64,000 nt of DNA from Anseranas semipalmata (GCA_013399115.1 VXAA01001437.1:19304-83303); one strand, 5' to 3'. Positions 39,890 through 53,115 are shown, counted from the stretch's first letter. Notes: generated by a model not told the origin, from the letters alone. A program made the numbers and translations.

Positions 39890-40015
39890 TCTCTATGGCT
39901 TTCAATTAATTGACTTCAATCATACCTCTAGTGAAGCACCTCCTTTCCAAGCTGGAGAGTCCCACTGTGTTCAGTTTCTCACACTCATATACATTTTCCC
40001 CTTAATTTCTTTTTC
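39890..40015 (-). repeat. Probable old CR1 3' fragment, antisense
   Basis: The block 'CACCTCCTTTCCAAGCTGG', then 'AGAGTCCCACTGTGTTCAG', then 'TTTCTCACACTCATAT' resembles the reverse complement of the CR1 segment usually reading ...CCAAGCTGAAGAGTCCCAGCCTCTTCAGTCTTTCCTCATATGG. It is diverged and short, and the boundaries are approximate. Confidence 0.5.
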
Positions 40016-41069
40016 ACTTGGCCAGTGCTGCTTTTGGCATTAGGCAGCTGTCAGGTCCGGTGGGAGGCACAGTCAGGAAGCACCTGCTGCTTTCTCCATC
40101 AGTGGCAGGGCCACAGGGGCCAAAGCATTTCCATTCCTTTCTTGTTTGGGCTTGGATGCACACTTGTGTCCCACCTAAGATGATGTTTTCCTGTGCACTG
40201 CTTTCCCATGCTTTTCCTGTGCTAACCACTTGGCTTCCCTGGAGTGTTGGTTCTGTGTTTTGGAAGCCAGGAACTGTAAAGTTTTGGCTGCAATTAGCAG
40301 CAGTTTCCTTGATGTCTGTATTATTATAGAGTATACATCAATACACTGCATTCTACTGTAAGAATGTAGACTCCAGTGTAGAAAACAAGACCCATTTTTT
40401 TGTTTGTTTGTTTAAAGTTGCTATCCCACAGTTCATTTGAATTTTGAAAATATAATCTGAGCTATAAAATGTTTTCAGTTTTATGGTAGGTGTTAGCATC
40501 CTTACCCAAGTATCGGACCATGGACGGCTGTGCGAACTAAGGCTAAAAGGGTTATAGCCTCCTCCCGTTGCCCCCTGGAAAGCATTGCATGGAGTGGTAC
40601 CTGTCCCCTGCAGCCAGTGGCGTGGTAGTGGCTGGGGGCTTTGAAGCCCATGTTGACCCTTACGTTGTAGTCCACTGTGGATACAGCAGTGAGTGTATCT
40701 TTAATGTTTAAAAGGACTTACAATATAAAGGCCAGTACTTTAGCAGTGTTTTTTAAATGGGATTTTCAGATAATAATATTTCTGGTTTAAAAAGAAGTCA
40801 GTGAAAACAGTACTTGGAACACACACGTCTGGTATTGTAAACACCAGCAGAATGCACTAGATGATGTTTAAAAAGCAGAATGTGCAATTTGTCAGCAAGC
40901 AGCATTCCCAAATTCAATCAATGACTAAAAAAAGTAAACAGTGATCAGAACTAAATCAAATAGGAAAAAAAATAGAAAGAAATGTCTGAAGCTTTTCTAG
41001 TTATGAATGTCTGGTTATTATTCTTTCTCATTTAAGCGTTAAATTGAATTTTGTATCAGTGAAGTACAC

Positions 41070-41495
41070 TGTTGTGGTTTAACCTCAGCAGGCAGCTCAG
41101 CACCACGCAGCCACTTGCTCGCTCTCCCCAGGTGAGGTAAGGTAAAAATCAGAAAGGTAAAAGTGAGAGAACTCAGCGGTTGAGATAAAGACAGCTTACT
41201 AAAAAAGCACTACTACTAAAGACAGCGCACGCAAGCAAAGCAAACCAAAGAATTAATTCGCTAATTCCCATTGGTAGGCAGTCCCAGGAAAGCAGGGCTT
41301 GTCAAGCATAATGGTTTCTTGGGAAGACAAACTCCATCACTCCAAACTTCCCCACCTTCCTCCTTCTTTACTCCAGCTTTTATTGCTGAGGATGACGCCA
41401 CATGGTGTTGGGACATCCCTTTGGTCAGCCTGGGCCTCCTGTCCTGGTTCTGTCCCCAGAAACAGTTAGTGGAAACAATTTTTTTTTTTTATTAC
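41070..41495 (-). mobile_element. Endogenous retrovirus LTR, antisense, truncated
   Basis: The sequence begins TGTTGTGGTTTAACCTCAGC and continues with 'AGCACCACGCAGCCACTTGC', 'GTTGAGATAAAGACAGCTTA', 'CAGGAAAGCAGGGCTTGTC', 'TTGGGAAGACAAACTCCATC', and 'CATCCCTTTGGTCAGCCTGG'. This is the reverse complement of a widespread bird LTR whose forward end reads ...GGTTAAACCACAACA. The far end of that LTR type is not present. Instead the sequence runs into T12 and ATTAC and then a single N at 41496, after which its last 190 bases start again. Truncation could be biological or an assembly break. Confidence 0.75.
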
Positions 41496-41687
41496 NCGCA
41501 TAATGGTTTCTTGGGAAGACAGACTCCATCACTCCAAACTTCCCCACCTTCCTCCTTCTTTACTCCAGCTTTTATTGCTGAGGATGACGCCACATGGTGT
41601 TGGGACATCCCTTTGGTCAGCCTGGGCCTCCTGTCCTGGTTCTGTCCCCAGAAACAGTTAGTGGAAACAATTTTTTTTTTTTATTAC
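41306..41687. repeat. 190-bp direct duplication across a single N (probable assembly artefact)
   Basis: Bases 41306-41495 and 41498-41687 are the same 190-bp sequence, offset by exactly 192, with one mismatch seen by eye (A at 41330 against G at 41522). Both copies share the T12 tract and the ATTAC end. Between them lie only N and C. A duplication whose join is a placeholder base is best explained by two contig ends covering the same sequence, or two haplotypes, being joined end to end. Confidence 0.85.
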
Positions 41688-44600
41688 TAATAAATGGATA
41701 AGGTATTGAAAATCAGCTTGAGAAAGTGGCTAATTTTGACTGAGGACTGTCCTTAAACCAGTGGATGTCAAAAGACATGACTTTGCATATATGTCTATAA
41801 CATAGATGATGAAGTTTTGCATTTTATTTTGGAGAAACAATTGTTCAAAGAAAGCTTAACATAAAAGGCTATTTACCTCTTTCCTCAAATAATAGAACAA
41901 TGCAAAAACATTAAAAAGTAAAATATGATATGCAGCAGAATTAAAGTTTTTCTGTTTAAAGTGGATGAATATCTCTTAAATTTAAGTGTTTTGTTTTATT
42001 TTTAAATAGTTCTGTACAGTATGGATCAAGTGTCTGTTAGGGATTTTGTGTGTGAGCGCACAAGAAGTGTGGAGCCAGGCTACGCTCCTTGTTGCGGCCG
42101 GGGATGGATGCATGGGACTGCTGCCATCTACCACTGAGTCTGAAGTGCGTTCTCTGTGGCCGGCTTTACTGGACAAGAGTGTGCCTTTCCCAGGCTCTCC
42201 GCTACTGATGGGTTCTGCTCACTGTGTATTCATACAGGCTGCATCTGCTGTCTGTCTCCCAGGATTATATGCCATTATATGACTGTTGATAGCCTGTGGT
42301 GACAAAACTTCTGAACAATTCCTGTTGTTGTAGGATGGTTATTTCCCCATTACTTTCAGCTCTTTTCCTTGGGACTAGCTCTGTACTAATTAACTTTCCT
42401 AAGTCTGTGCTTATTGACCCTTGCATATTTATGTAGTTGCCTGCCATCTTCATAGGAGAGATGCATATGTAAGGAGCTTTCTGGGGAAATACGTTGTATA
42501 TTTGTTTCACTCAAGAGTATTCTTTCAACATTTACACACAAATCTTGTTAAATGGCTGGATATAAATACACACTGCAATATGCACATAAGTCCTTTGAAT
42601 GTGAGCAGTTTTATTGATTACTGTGTTAAGCGTATTTGGTGTTGCCTACCATCCCTCCCAAGCAGGTTGACAGATCCAGAAACAATTCCTGTTCCTCACC
42701 AGCTGCGGTACTTGTGTGCCTGTGGCAATGACTGGACTTCCTCACGAGAGTCCAGGCAGCCAGAGCCCTGCAATCTCTGCTGCTGACTACAGTTACAACA
42801 CCCAGCTTTAATGGTCTGCTGTAGCCTTTGGGATACAGCTATCTCCTGGAGAAGAGCTCTGCTTTTCAGGCTGCTAGGAGAGCACCATCCTTTATCAACC
42901 TTCTCTTCCAGCACTGGTTTGTTATTGTGTACAAGGAGGTCAAGGTCTGTCTGACTTTATTTTAATTCTTCTAGGTTGTGACTAGGTACCCGAGATACTT
43001 CCTTTGTCCACAGTAATGACATTCTGGGAAGGAAGATACCGAATGGAACAAGCAGGTGACAGCAGAAGAAAGGATTCTTTCATGCGTTGAGTAGTTGAGC
43101 ATTGAAATTTCTTGACAGAGAATGTCACGGAAGCTAACGTGTGTTAGCTAATATGTTCAAAAAATGCCTATTGCTGTGCATTACTGAGTCCTAAACCTAG
43201 GTATTTTTGTTTCCAAGAGATCCTCTTATAAGCATCTTTTGGGGAAGAGACATAACTACAGTGATTTTCTAGAAGCTGAAGAATTACAAAGATCCATGTT
43301 AAAATTGGAGATCTAGACTATAGAAAAATACACAGAGACACAAGAAATTTAATCCAGTTGCTGAATGTGGTTATTTTTTTTTCCTGCTAAGTCTACTTTA
43401 TCTTTAAATTTGATTGTCTTTGGGTTGTGGAAGGCTAACGGCTCCCTGAGTTCTGTTGCAGGCAGTTCGTGTTGTCCCACGAGCATGGAGTGGTTTCTGA
43501 TGCTGCTCGCTCTGCAGGGCCGCTCTGGCCCTGTGACACAGGTGACAAAGGTGCTGTCACACAGCCCCAGTTTTGCAGGGGGAACAGCTGAGATGATGAG
43601 CAGTTTCTTGTTCTCTCTGCATTTTTGAGCATATAGTTTGTGAGAACTAGCCAACCCAGCCCGGCTGTCCTGAGCTAGTAACTGCTAGCAAGGGAGGCTT
43701 GTTACCTTGTCTGCCCCATGCCGTGCATGCAGATACTCTGCTTCTGGAGCAGAGCAGTAATGCTGCATGATACAGCTTTCCACGGCAAGTCATGAGCTTG
43801 CTTTTCTCTTCCAGCCTCCGCAGTCTCAGGACCATTAAGCCATGGGCTGGATTCAGCAGCAGAATTACTGCTTACTCCCGCGGTACCTCAGCCAGCCCAG
43901 GTTCAGTTTAGCTCTCTGGCAGCTCGAGTCATAGCTCCCATTTTACCCGGTATACATCCCAATCTGTCACGTTCGCTACATTTTTTTATTGTGGTTTTCA
44001 CATACCACACGTGTATCTGCGCATGGTGCAAAAAGGTGCAAAGTTTGCCCCTTTTACTCCTTTATGCTTTGTGTCCACCTAACATTCTCAACTCTGTAGC
44101 TGTTTCAAATTATTGTGGTATGCAAATAATTTGCAGCCCGATTCCATATATAGTTGTTTTCAGTTAAAACCACAAATATAGGAAGGTCAATTTAATTGAA
44201 AGCATCCTACTCCTAGATTTGTCAGTTCTATCTGCTTACTCAACCCTGTCAGTACCACTGGTATCATCATTTTTGGTGTTTAACTCTTGCACAGGTTTGT
44301 GCAATTAGCGAATTCCCTTTCAAGTGTAAAGCAGATTTGCCTGTTGACAGATGTGCTTGCAGCTGGTCAGACCCGAGGGTGTAGCATGGACTTAGCAGGC
44401 GGTGTAAATTTGGGGACTTCTGCACAAGGTGATGTCTCAGTGTAACGAGAGTTGTGCTCAGCACTGAAGATGCAGCTTCAGCTGAGAGTGAGATCAAGTT
44501 GGGTGAATCTGTCTCAAAAATTTGTCTCCCCAAAATTCTCAGCTGGCAACATCTGGAGTCATTTTCACTGGTTTCTTTGGAAGAAACGGGTTAAGTGATG

Positions 44601-45472
44601 AGAATACTCTCTGTGGTCCTTGGAGTAACGCAGAACTGGTGACAAATCCTTACTCTGGTATGGAGAACGTGGTCTGGATTCTCCCACAGTGTTGCATTTG
44701 TGTTGTACTTGAAGGAAGACTTGAGCATGGTTTCTTGTGATGGCTTGGATCGGGCTGTAGGACTACAAAATTCAAAATATCATTCTAGACCGCTGGTGGA
44801 ACAAAGTGAGACTGCTGAAGTCAAGGTGTTAAAATGAAAAATCATCATCTTTTTAAAAAATCTCTGTTTAGGTACTGAATCACTAGAGATTTCAAATTTG
44901 GTATGTCAGAACCACTGGTATCACTGGAAGTTTGCTAAAACTTCTGTATTGTTTCTATGAGAATTTTTAAAAGTTTCTGATCTTTTTTGTCAATTTTGAG
45001 AATCCTCTGGAGTGAGACAGAAGGCAAGAATGTTTTATTTAATCCAACAGACTTCAATTTGCTCTAGATCAGGCCCAAATAGAGCCTCACATTTATCCTC
45101 TCTTGCTGCCACTGGAGTGTGTCGCTCACAGAAGAATTGAGTTTGGTCCTTGAATATTTCCTCTGGTCAAATTTAGCTTTAATGATATTTTTTTTCATTA
45201 CACTGGTTACTGCAGTGTGAAAAGCAACGAGACAAGGAATACATTTCAGTCTGTTGCAGGGTGCTTTATGGTGGTGCTACTGAAAGAGATTAACAATGAT
45301 AAAGCATACCAGAAGGGTACAAATAATGCCTGGAAATTCATACATAACCTTGTACTATTTATGTCTTAAAATATTTATTTACTGTGAACTTTGAGATATG
45401 ACCCCTTAATGTCTGCTTCTAATCATGCTTCCTCCCATTTCAGGTATGAGTTAAGAATCCAGTAGATAATAC

Positions 45473-45490
45473 TTTTTTTTTTTTTTTTTT
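45473..45490. repeat. T18 homopolymer
   Basis: Eighteen consecutive T lie in intron 2, about 30 bases downstream of a recursive-splice-like CAG|GTATGA. Confidence 0.9.
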
Positions 45491-48400
45491 AAGTTAAAGG
45501 AGGAGGTTAATGCTTCATAACCTTTGAAATGGCCGCTAAGCTATTCTTGGATAGTGCAAGGATCAGGTTTCTATTTCTAGCCGCTCTTGAATTATTGGAT
45601 GCTAATATTACATCCAAATTGAAACGAGGGGGAAGGAAAGTAAAAATGTTACAAAAATGAAATTGTGATTGTATTGTCTGATATTATGCTACTTGCCAGG
45701 AATTGAATAAAACGCTTTCTGCCATTTGATAATTGAGAGTTGCAGTAAGGGATGTTCCTGTTGATGATGGCCTGTGAGCTATTAACTTCTCCAGACTTGA
45801 ATGATTTTCTGTGAGGAGCTGTGGAATTTTGAATTCACTGAGTCTTACTCTAGTGTAATTTTTATTTCTTGAATTATTCAAAGGCATAAAAAGAATACAG
45901 TAAGGATTACAAAGTCATTTACTTTTCCTCTGTCTCAAAATTGCTACAAGTTAGCAGTGATAGGAATTAATGTATTAATGTTATTGAAAGAAAATATTGG
46001 TGGGGTTTGGTGTTGCTTTTTTTTTCATACAATCTAAAACTGATTATTTTGATTATTACTTTACATTAGGGCTATGGCTTGTGCATATGTGAAATATTTC
46101 CTATTTTTGGACTTGGATTAAACCAAAGCTGAGAAAAGTGTTCTTATCCAAGAATACTAAGAGTTGAAATCAATCAGGAACTGATAACCTGATGAAATGT
46201 GCCACCTACCTTATAATTCTTTCAGACAAAGACTAGTCTGTAAAGTCAGATATTAATTTGGAAATTCTCGGCCACATCAGATTAGATGTTGTAGCCTTAC
46301 TGATCGCCACGACTCACGGATTTCAAGGCCACGTAGAGAAGATGTTAATATCTGGTCTGATCACCTGCATAATTTAAAGCACAAAATGTCACTCAGTAAT
46401 TCCTGCTGCGGAAGAAATTCGTTTTTCTTGTGTGTAACTAAAAGCTGTCAAGTCTGATAAATTGTAGCTGAACTCGTGTATGTCTTCGAGAGAAACCTGC
46501 AATGCAAAATTAAAGACTAATCAATGAGAAATTCCCTAGTTCCTTTGGAAATCTATTCCACGTTGTTACTCATGGCTGGGACTCGCTGATATTCTTCTGT
46601 TAGATTGAACAGCGGTGTGATTGGAGTGCATTAAATGTATGCTAATGCCAGCCTTTCTCCATTTGTGCCTTCTTCTTTATGCACTTTTTTCAAACTGTAA
46701 TTCTCAACTTGATGAAAAATGTGCAAAGTGAAATGAAATGACTAAATTACAGTAGACAGAAGTCTAGCAGGAAGTAAAATCACCATTGAAGAGACAATGA
46801 AAGGAGAGAATTTCAGCTGCAGAAAGCACCTAGTCCTGTAGTACAGTGAATATTGTAGTGGCTTTGCCAACAGGCACAAGTGATGCATATCAGCTGAGAT
46901 AATTAGGGTAGTAGTGCTGAAATCACTGAAGTTGTTTAAGTTTGACTGAGAACAGAATTTGGCCACTTATGATCCATTTTTAGCGTATTACTCATATAAA
47001 CCCACAAAGACTGGTTTAGTTTTCAGAACAGATGTCCTCAACGTTTATTTAAGCAGCCCCATCCAAATGTTCTGGAACTTGTGCTTGCCGTGCAGAGTGC
47101 TTCGTGAAGCTCTATTTGCAAAACTTTTGGATAGGGAGGAAGACGTTACATCTTGCCACCAAAGTGGGAATTTCAGACTGCACAACCAACCTATTTTTTG
47201 AAGTGGAAATTGTGGAAATGGTGTATGATAGGAAGGTATATAGATTATTAATTCAGGGAGGCATGGTGAGGCTGGGTTTTGAAAGGCACATCTCTGACCT
47301 CTTGGTCTAGTAGGATTCTTCCTTTTCTGCTGTGCGTGGTAATTTGTGCTTTCTCCCCAGTTCTTATCTACTTACTTGTAACAAGCAGTTACAATTGCTG
47401 AATGCTGAACTGAAGAATGCTTTTGGGGGGTTGTTTTTCCTAATGTCACCCATCTCTCTCACCCCTCAATGTCTATGTGAAAATCTGATTACAAATGAAT
47501 GTCGTGCTGTAATGCCAGCCTGCAGTACGGTACATATTCCAGCCTGCACCATGTTTGGTACAGCCAACTACTCTGTCAGAATTAAACTGTACAAGTGATT
47601 TTATAGAGAGAATTTCTGAATTTGACATACTGCTGGCTTCCATGGATTCTTCTAGCTGAGGTGCAGCCCTGTGTCTAGGATGTTGAGAGGTAAATCCAAG
47701 TATGTTGCTCCTTTTTCCAAATAACTTTGCATTATGTATCAGCTGGCTGTGCACACACACAAAAAAAGCACAATATGATCTACTTCTTCATCTTTATTTT
47801 TGTAAGAAACAGCATTTTATAAAAAAAAAAAGTCTGAATTTTCTTTAGATCAGGGCAAATATTTAAGGTTATGTGTATGTTATGCATACAACTGCTGTAC
47901 TAACTGTTGTATTCTGAACTTATTTTTAACCAGTGAAAACCGAACAATTAACCTTTATTTCCAATGTAACATTACACTGCCAAAATACCTTAAGGTGTAG
48001 GAAGTTGTCCCTAACAGTATTTATGTATTTATTTTTATTCAAACATGATGACAAGCAGAAAGTCAACACTTGTGAAATTAGTTTTGAGGGCAAAATTGTT
48101 TTGGACAAGTAAGTGAGGTTTTCCTGATAGCTGAATGCAAGGGGATCTTTCACATCCATTTGCTCAGCAACCAGGGATAGGCAGAAGGGACTTAGTTTTA
48201 TCCTCTTATCAAGGATATAAATAACTTCATAATTAAAATATATAGCCTTTGTGAGTTGAAGTTCTGAAGTAATTTAAATGTCAAATAGTAGCAATACCTT
48301 ATCATTAGACAAAGTGTGCTCGTTATGTCTTCTGATTTGGGCTGTGCCTGGCGTCTCCTGTAAGTGATGACAGTGAGCCTTGGCCTTGGTTTCACTGAGG

Positions 48401-50406
48401 CTGTGAATTCATGGAGTTAACACTGCTATGCAGCAGTGTCCATTTTTGTCATTGATGTAGTTCAGGATCTTATCAACTGCCTGCAGAAACGGCTTGTAAA
48501 GGTGTGGTGTGGTGCAGGGGATAATAAGCATGCTCACCGTTTACTCGGCATCTCCAAGCGATCTTCCCCAGCGGGAATGACAAGGGCTGAAGAAAGAGCA
48601 AAGGTGCATGGGCACAGGGGGACAGGGCAGCCCGCAGGCTGAGCCAGGGGTATGGACATCCCTGCGCCTGTCCCATCATTTAGCTCTTGGAACCACTGCA
48701 GTTCCTTATATTGCTGCTTCTTCAGAACATGCGTGCACTTGTCTAAGGTGTAAATATGTTTTCTAAGCCATGGTGACTGCCTTATTTCCACGTCCAGTCT
48801 TACGCTGCGATAGTTCCTGAGCTCTCATGTAAATCATTCTGGGTAAAGAGGAAAATAATAGCAGCAAGACCTGCAGCTGCTCTGGAGAAGCCTAAATACG
48901 AGGGTACTACCAATTTAGGGAAGAGGCATTTTGACTTGGAAAGCCATCCTGCTTTCTTGGAGCAGCTCAGTGTGACTTCCAGTGCCGGCTGGGAGCAGCT
49001 GGATCGCAACCAGCCACAACCTGCTGCTTTAACATTTCCCTGGACATTTAATGCTCCAGCTAGGGAGCCAGGGAACAAAGGAGAAAAGATTTAAAAAGCG
49101 TTGAGGAGTTGATGTGCAAACCTGTGTAGATGCGCTAGTCCGAATCAGAACTTGGTGCAGCCGCGGCAGCACGGTTTCCCAGTGCACAAGCTGACATGCT
49201 TGAAGCTGCTATCTCCAGGCTGTGCTGTGCTCTGCAGCACAAATGCACCTGCTGCTTGAATCCTCCTGTGCTCAGGGAAATATGACTTTTATAAATATAA
49301 ATACACTCATGTCAGAGGAATTTGTGAGTCTGATCAATAGCTTCTCTTTCTGAAAACAATCCCCAAACCACCGACTATGATAGTGTACGTCAGGAAAAAT
49401 AGCCATACCCATATCATCACCTACATACACAGATTAGCAGATCAGATTGGCTTGGCTTGCACTTCTGTTTTATGCTTTTTCTTCTAAGCTGCCTCTACTT
49501 GCTGCTTCAAGATAAGTACTTTGTGGTGTGACCTCAATCTGTTTCTAAGAGGTGAGAAAAAAATAGGAAAACCAAGAGAAAACTGAAGGGCAATATGTCT
49601 GTGACAACTGAAGCAGAAAACCTGGAAGGAGACGGTACTAGAATTTCTGTTAGCCAGCGGGAATTTTGCTGATTCACAGCCGCTGCAGGTCTGGCCTGAC
49701 GGTGTGGGAGAGGAAGAGCCGGGGAGACGGATCAAACGCTGCGATGGCGAGGAGTGACAAGCAATCTGAGCCTCCTTAGCGTGACCTGGTTTTTGAGAGA
49801 GCTGGCACTTAGCGCATTTGGTAATCAGGCCTTTTCAGGTGAAGCAAGCTGAGACATCCTGAAATCAGAGTATGTACAAGAACTGGCCACTGTGGAAAAC
49901 GTTGCCAAGATCTATAAATACCTTTGCGTTAATAATAGAAATGCGGGAGGAGAGTGTCGCATCTATAAGAAGATAAAACAATTTATCTGACTTTAAGTCA
50001 AGGGAAATTCCAGGCTGTGGCAGATGTTTGCTGGCAAAACTTCATGCTGTAGCTTGAAACGCTGCTGCCCCCCGCTGTCTGCTTGTCCCTGCTGTCGGAG
50101 ACCCCTACCCCTGCTGTGGGAGGGAGAGAAGGCATTACGGACAGGGGCGTCGCCTGCACCACTTTTGGTTCAAGTTTGAGTGCAAACCCCCCTTTACCAG
50201 CTGGTTGTAGTGAGGCTGGGTGCAAGCCGAGTGGCTCAGGTGTGGCGGAGGCAGAACGTGTCCCCGGGGCAGCCATGTCCTCAGCAGCAGCCACAGCCAG
50301 CCCTGCTGCCTGCCAGAGCCCGCAGGCTAAATATTCAAAGTCGTCTGCAACAGGTGGGTTCTTGGGTCCTTCCTCTCTTTGTGAGGTATCTGAGCGCCGA
50401 CAGTGT

Positions 50407-50440
50407 TTTAAAGCAGCTCTTTTTTTAAAGCAGCTCTTTT
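50407..50440. repeat. Two perfect 17-bp tandem copies
   Basis: TTTAAAGCAGCTCTTTT occurs twice head to tail at 50407-50423 and 50424-50440. It is a simple local duplication. Confidence 0.9.
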
Positions 50441-50574
50441 TGCGTAATGGCCTGTGCGCTAGGTATGTGCTGTAAACTTGTCTTCCGATGGTGATGCAGT
50501 CTCAGCCAAACAGCTAAGTTACGGCGGGGTTAACAAGCGCCTGCTCTTTATTTAAGCCACTGTAACTATCGATT

Positions 50575-50640
50575 TGATCAAGTCACAGAGTAATTCAGAC
50601 TGCAAGGGACCTCAGGAGTTCATACGGACCAAGCTCATTT
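50575..50640 (-). repeat. CR1 3'-end scrap, antisense
   Basis: The blocks 'GTCACAGAGTAATTCAGACT' and 'GCAAGGGACCTCAGGAG' followed by 'TTCATACGGACCAAGCTC' match the reverse complement of CR1 3' ends (ATCACAGAATCATTCAGGTTGGAAGGGACCTC... type). Only about 65 bases are recognisable. Confidence 0.65.
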
Positions 50641-51174
50641 GCATGCTCCCAGTCTGCCTGGATAAAACATATTAGTGTAAAACCTTTCTGCTGAGGTTTT
50701 AAGTTAAGCTGCATTACTTCAGAATTCTAAGACAAAAATGGGGAATAAAAACGTAAAAAGAATTTCAGGGGAATGGAAAGCAGGTTGAAGAGAAGGTATT
50801 TAGAGTCAGCCAGTCTGCTCCATGCAATAGTAATCTTTCAAGGTCGTGGCCAGACCAGCCACAAGCAGGGTGGTCAATTTGAAGGAAGAAAATGAAACTT
50901 CAAAAGCCAAGTACAGCAGGAAGGGCTGAGACCTGAAGAAAGTGATTCTAACACTAGGAACACTCAAAAGCAGTTTACTCAACAGTAGTGCAGATCCTGT
51001 TGGCAGCGGTAAAAATATGAACAGGACCATCTTTACAGAGTCGAGAAAAGGAAACTAAAAGCTTTGAAGGTGAGATCATGGAAGAGACTACCCGGAGAGT
51101 TGTTTAAGAACATATGGAAGAAAGAGAAAAAAGATAAAAAGCATGAGGGAGTGGAGTGCTTTCATCAGTCAGGC

Positions 51175-51206
51175 AACAAAATGAACTCTGAACAAAATGA
51201 ACTCTG
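51175..51206. repeat. Two perfect 16-bp tandem copies
   Basis: AACAAAATGAACTCTG is present twice in a row at 51175-51190 and 51191-51206. Confidence 0.9.
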
Positions 51207-53028
51207 AACAACTGTGAGGTGCGGTTTCGTGTGCCCTCAGTTTTGTCACATTGCCATCCCTCCTGGCAATGAGGTCCTGGCTATGAGATACTGTTCTGAG
51301 GCACCTGCTTCAGTGCCAGATGGGTAAGGTAGCTGAAATTTGGTGGATCAAGACAGTTAACTACATGGGGTTTTCCAGCTTATCCATCTCTGTAGCCACT
51401 GGATTTTTCTATTGAATGCTTCCGTAAGTCTGCATAAGACACTGAAAGAAAACCCTCATGACCCGTGTAGACAAAGACTGCTTTGCCTTGTGGCTCATGT
51501 AGCCTGGACTACATTTGGTCCATAGATGGAAATCTGCAGAACTTCTGCCATCACATTGGGGTGCCTGCTAGTTTAGATCTATGCACAATTTCTGATGAGC
51601 AGAGTTATAATTTATATATAAGTTATAAGCCGATTTATGAGTTCATACTGTTTGTTTCAGATGATCCAATATATTTCTGCTACCACCAAGTGATGCATGA
51701 TGGATAAATGCCTTATCATCTTTACATCCAGAAACATTGCAGTACGTTATTCAATATGTCGTATTTATCCATTTCTGCTGACAGCTTTAATGAACTGTGG
51801 GTCTTTTAACTTTTATTTTCCTTGTGGTCACTTTTGATTATGTGACTGAAATCGTTATTGAATGGTCAATGAAGTCAGGCAATCAAGCAGTTCAACAAAA
51901 AGGCTAACACAATTTCAGTTGCTAGAACAAGAGAAGAATGATGTTATTTATTAAATAGGAGGTCTAATAATGAAAATATGGTGACTCACAATGTGTCTGG
52001 TGGTTTTCTTTTGTGCTATGTAATTCCTTCTCTCTCCCCCCACAAAAATCTACCCCTGTGCGAAGCTCCTCTCTAAGTTATATATTTGGTAAAGTAGGAC
52101 AATTTCAATTCTTCCTCCCAGAAAGGTGCCTTCTCCTCAGGCTTCTGAGTCATCATGGCTGTGACTCACATGGCTTGCGTTCATGAAGATGAGTCACTCC
52201 AAATTTTCTGGCATTAAGATGTTCCTACTATCTATCAGTGTGTTATCTGCTGTACACTAAGAAAATGTTCTGAGACACACAGTTGTAAGTAGACATTAGA
52301 GATAGGTAATAAAAGAGAGGGAAAGTCTTTAAGCAAGTGATGGTTAGTTTGATCTCTCCTTTTGGGGGACAGGGGAAGGTGGAAGAAGATTATGATAAAG
52401 CATAGATTATTCTGGTGGCATTCGTTTGACTGCCAGCTTCCATGGACAACAATTCAGGAGACAATCTTAAAGAGAGTTTTGCCAGTTAACTTCGAGAGAG
52501 AAGACTTCGAGATGCTGAAATAGCTGACGTCTGAAAATAAGAAGCCTTTCACCCCCTCCAATAGATGTAGGAAGGGTGTTAGCAGCTGTAACAAAAAACT
52601 GAGAAGCTGGTTAGTGATTGCATGATATGTGAACTGCAAGCTTAGATGTTTGCATTTTTGTGAGCTGTCTTTTTCTTTAAAAAGAAGAGGAAAGTGGTAA
52701 CAGCAAAAATGGTTTTACTTTTATCATTTGATTGTAGACGGGCACTTTGAGAAGGCTCCCTGGAGACCTAGGCAGATTGGCTCTCTGAATTTTCCCCAAT
52801 TTTGCTTTTTCTTTGCTTTCTCCTTTTCTTCAAAGTAGGGGAATGGCACCTAGACATAAAACCAGCAGGGAAAGAATAGTATGTGTGTATCTTCTTGGAT
52901 CGTTATCCAAGATGAAATGTGTGGAAGGACTTCAGCACCCAGCAAAGCAAACTCTTGTAAAGCTGGGACATCACAGGTGGCTGAGCTCTAACACTGAAAA
53001 CTGGGAGCTCAGAAGATGCAACAGAAGG

Positions 53029-53115
53029 GGCACTGGGTTAGGAGAGGGATTTAGATTCAATTCCTTGCTCCGCTGCTGACCTGTTGTAGGACCTCTGACA
53101 AGTCACCTAAGGTGG
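53029..53115 (+). repeat. MIR-like SINE core
   Basis: The run 'CACTGGGTTAGGAGAG', 'TTCAATTCCTTGCTCCGCTG', 'CTGACCTGTTGTAGGACC', 'TCTGACAAGTCACCTAAG' follows the MIR/amniote SINE core. That core normally reads ...TTCTAGTCCTGGCTCTGCCACTAACCTGCTGTGTGACCTTGGGCAAGTCACTT. Order and spacing are right, divergence is as expected for an ancient copy. Confidence 0.6.

Noticed and set aside
41271..41690. 139-codon open frame with an internal repeat
   Set aside because: It arises from the LTR and the 190-bp duplication across an N, so it is most likely an assembly artefact.
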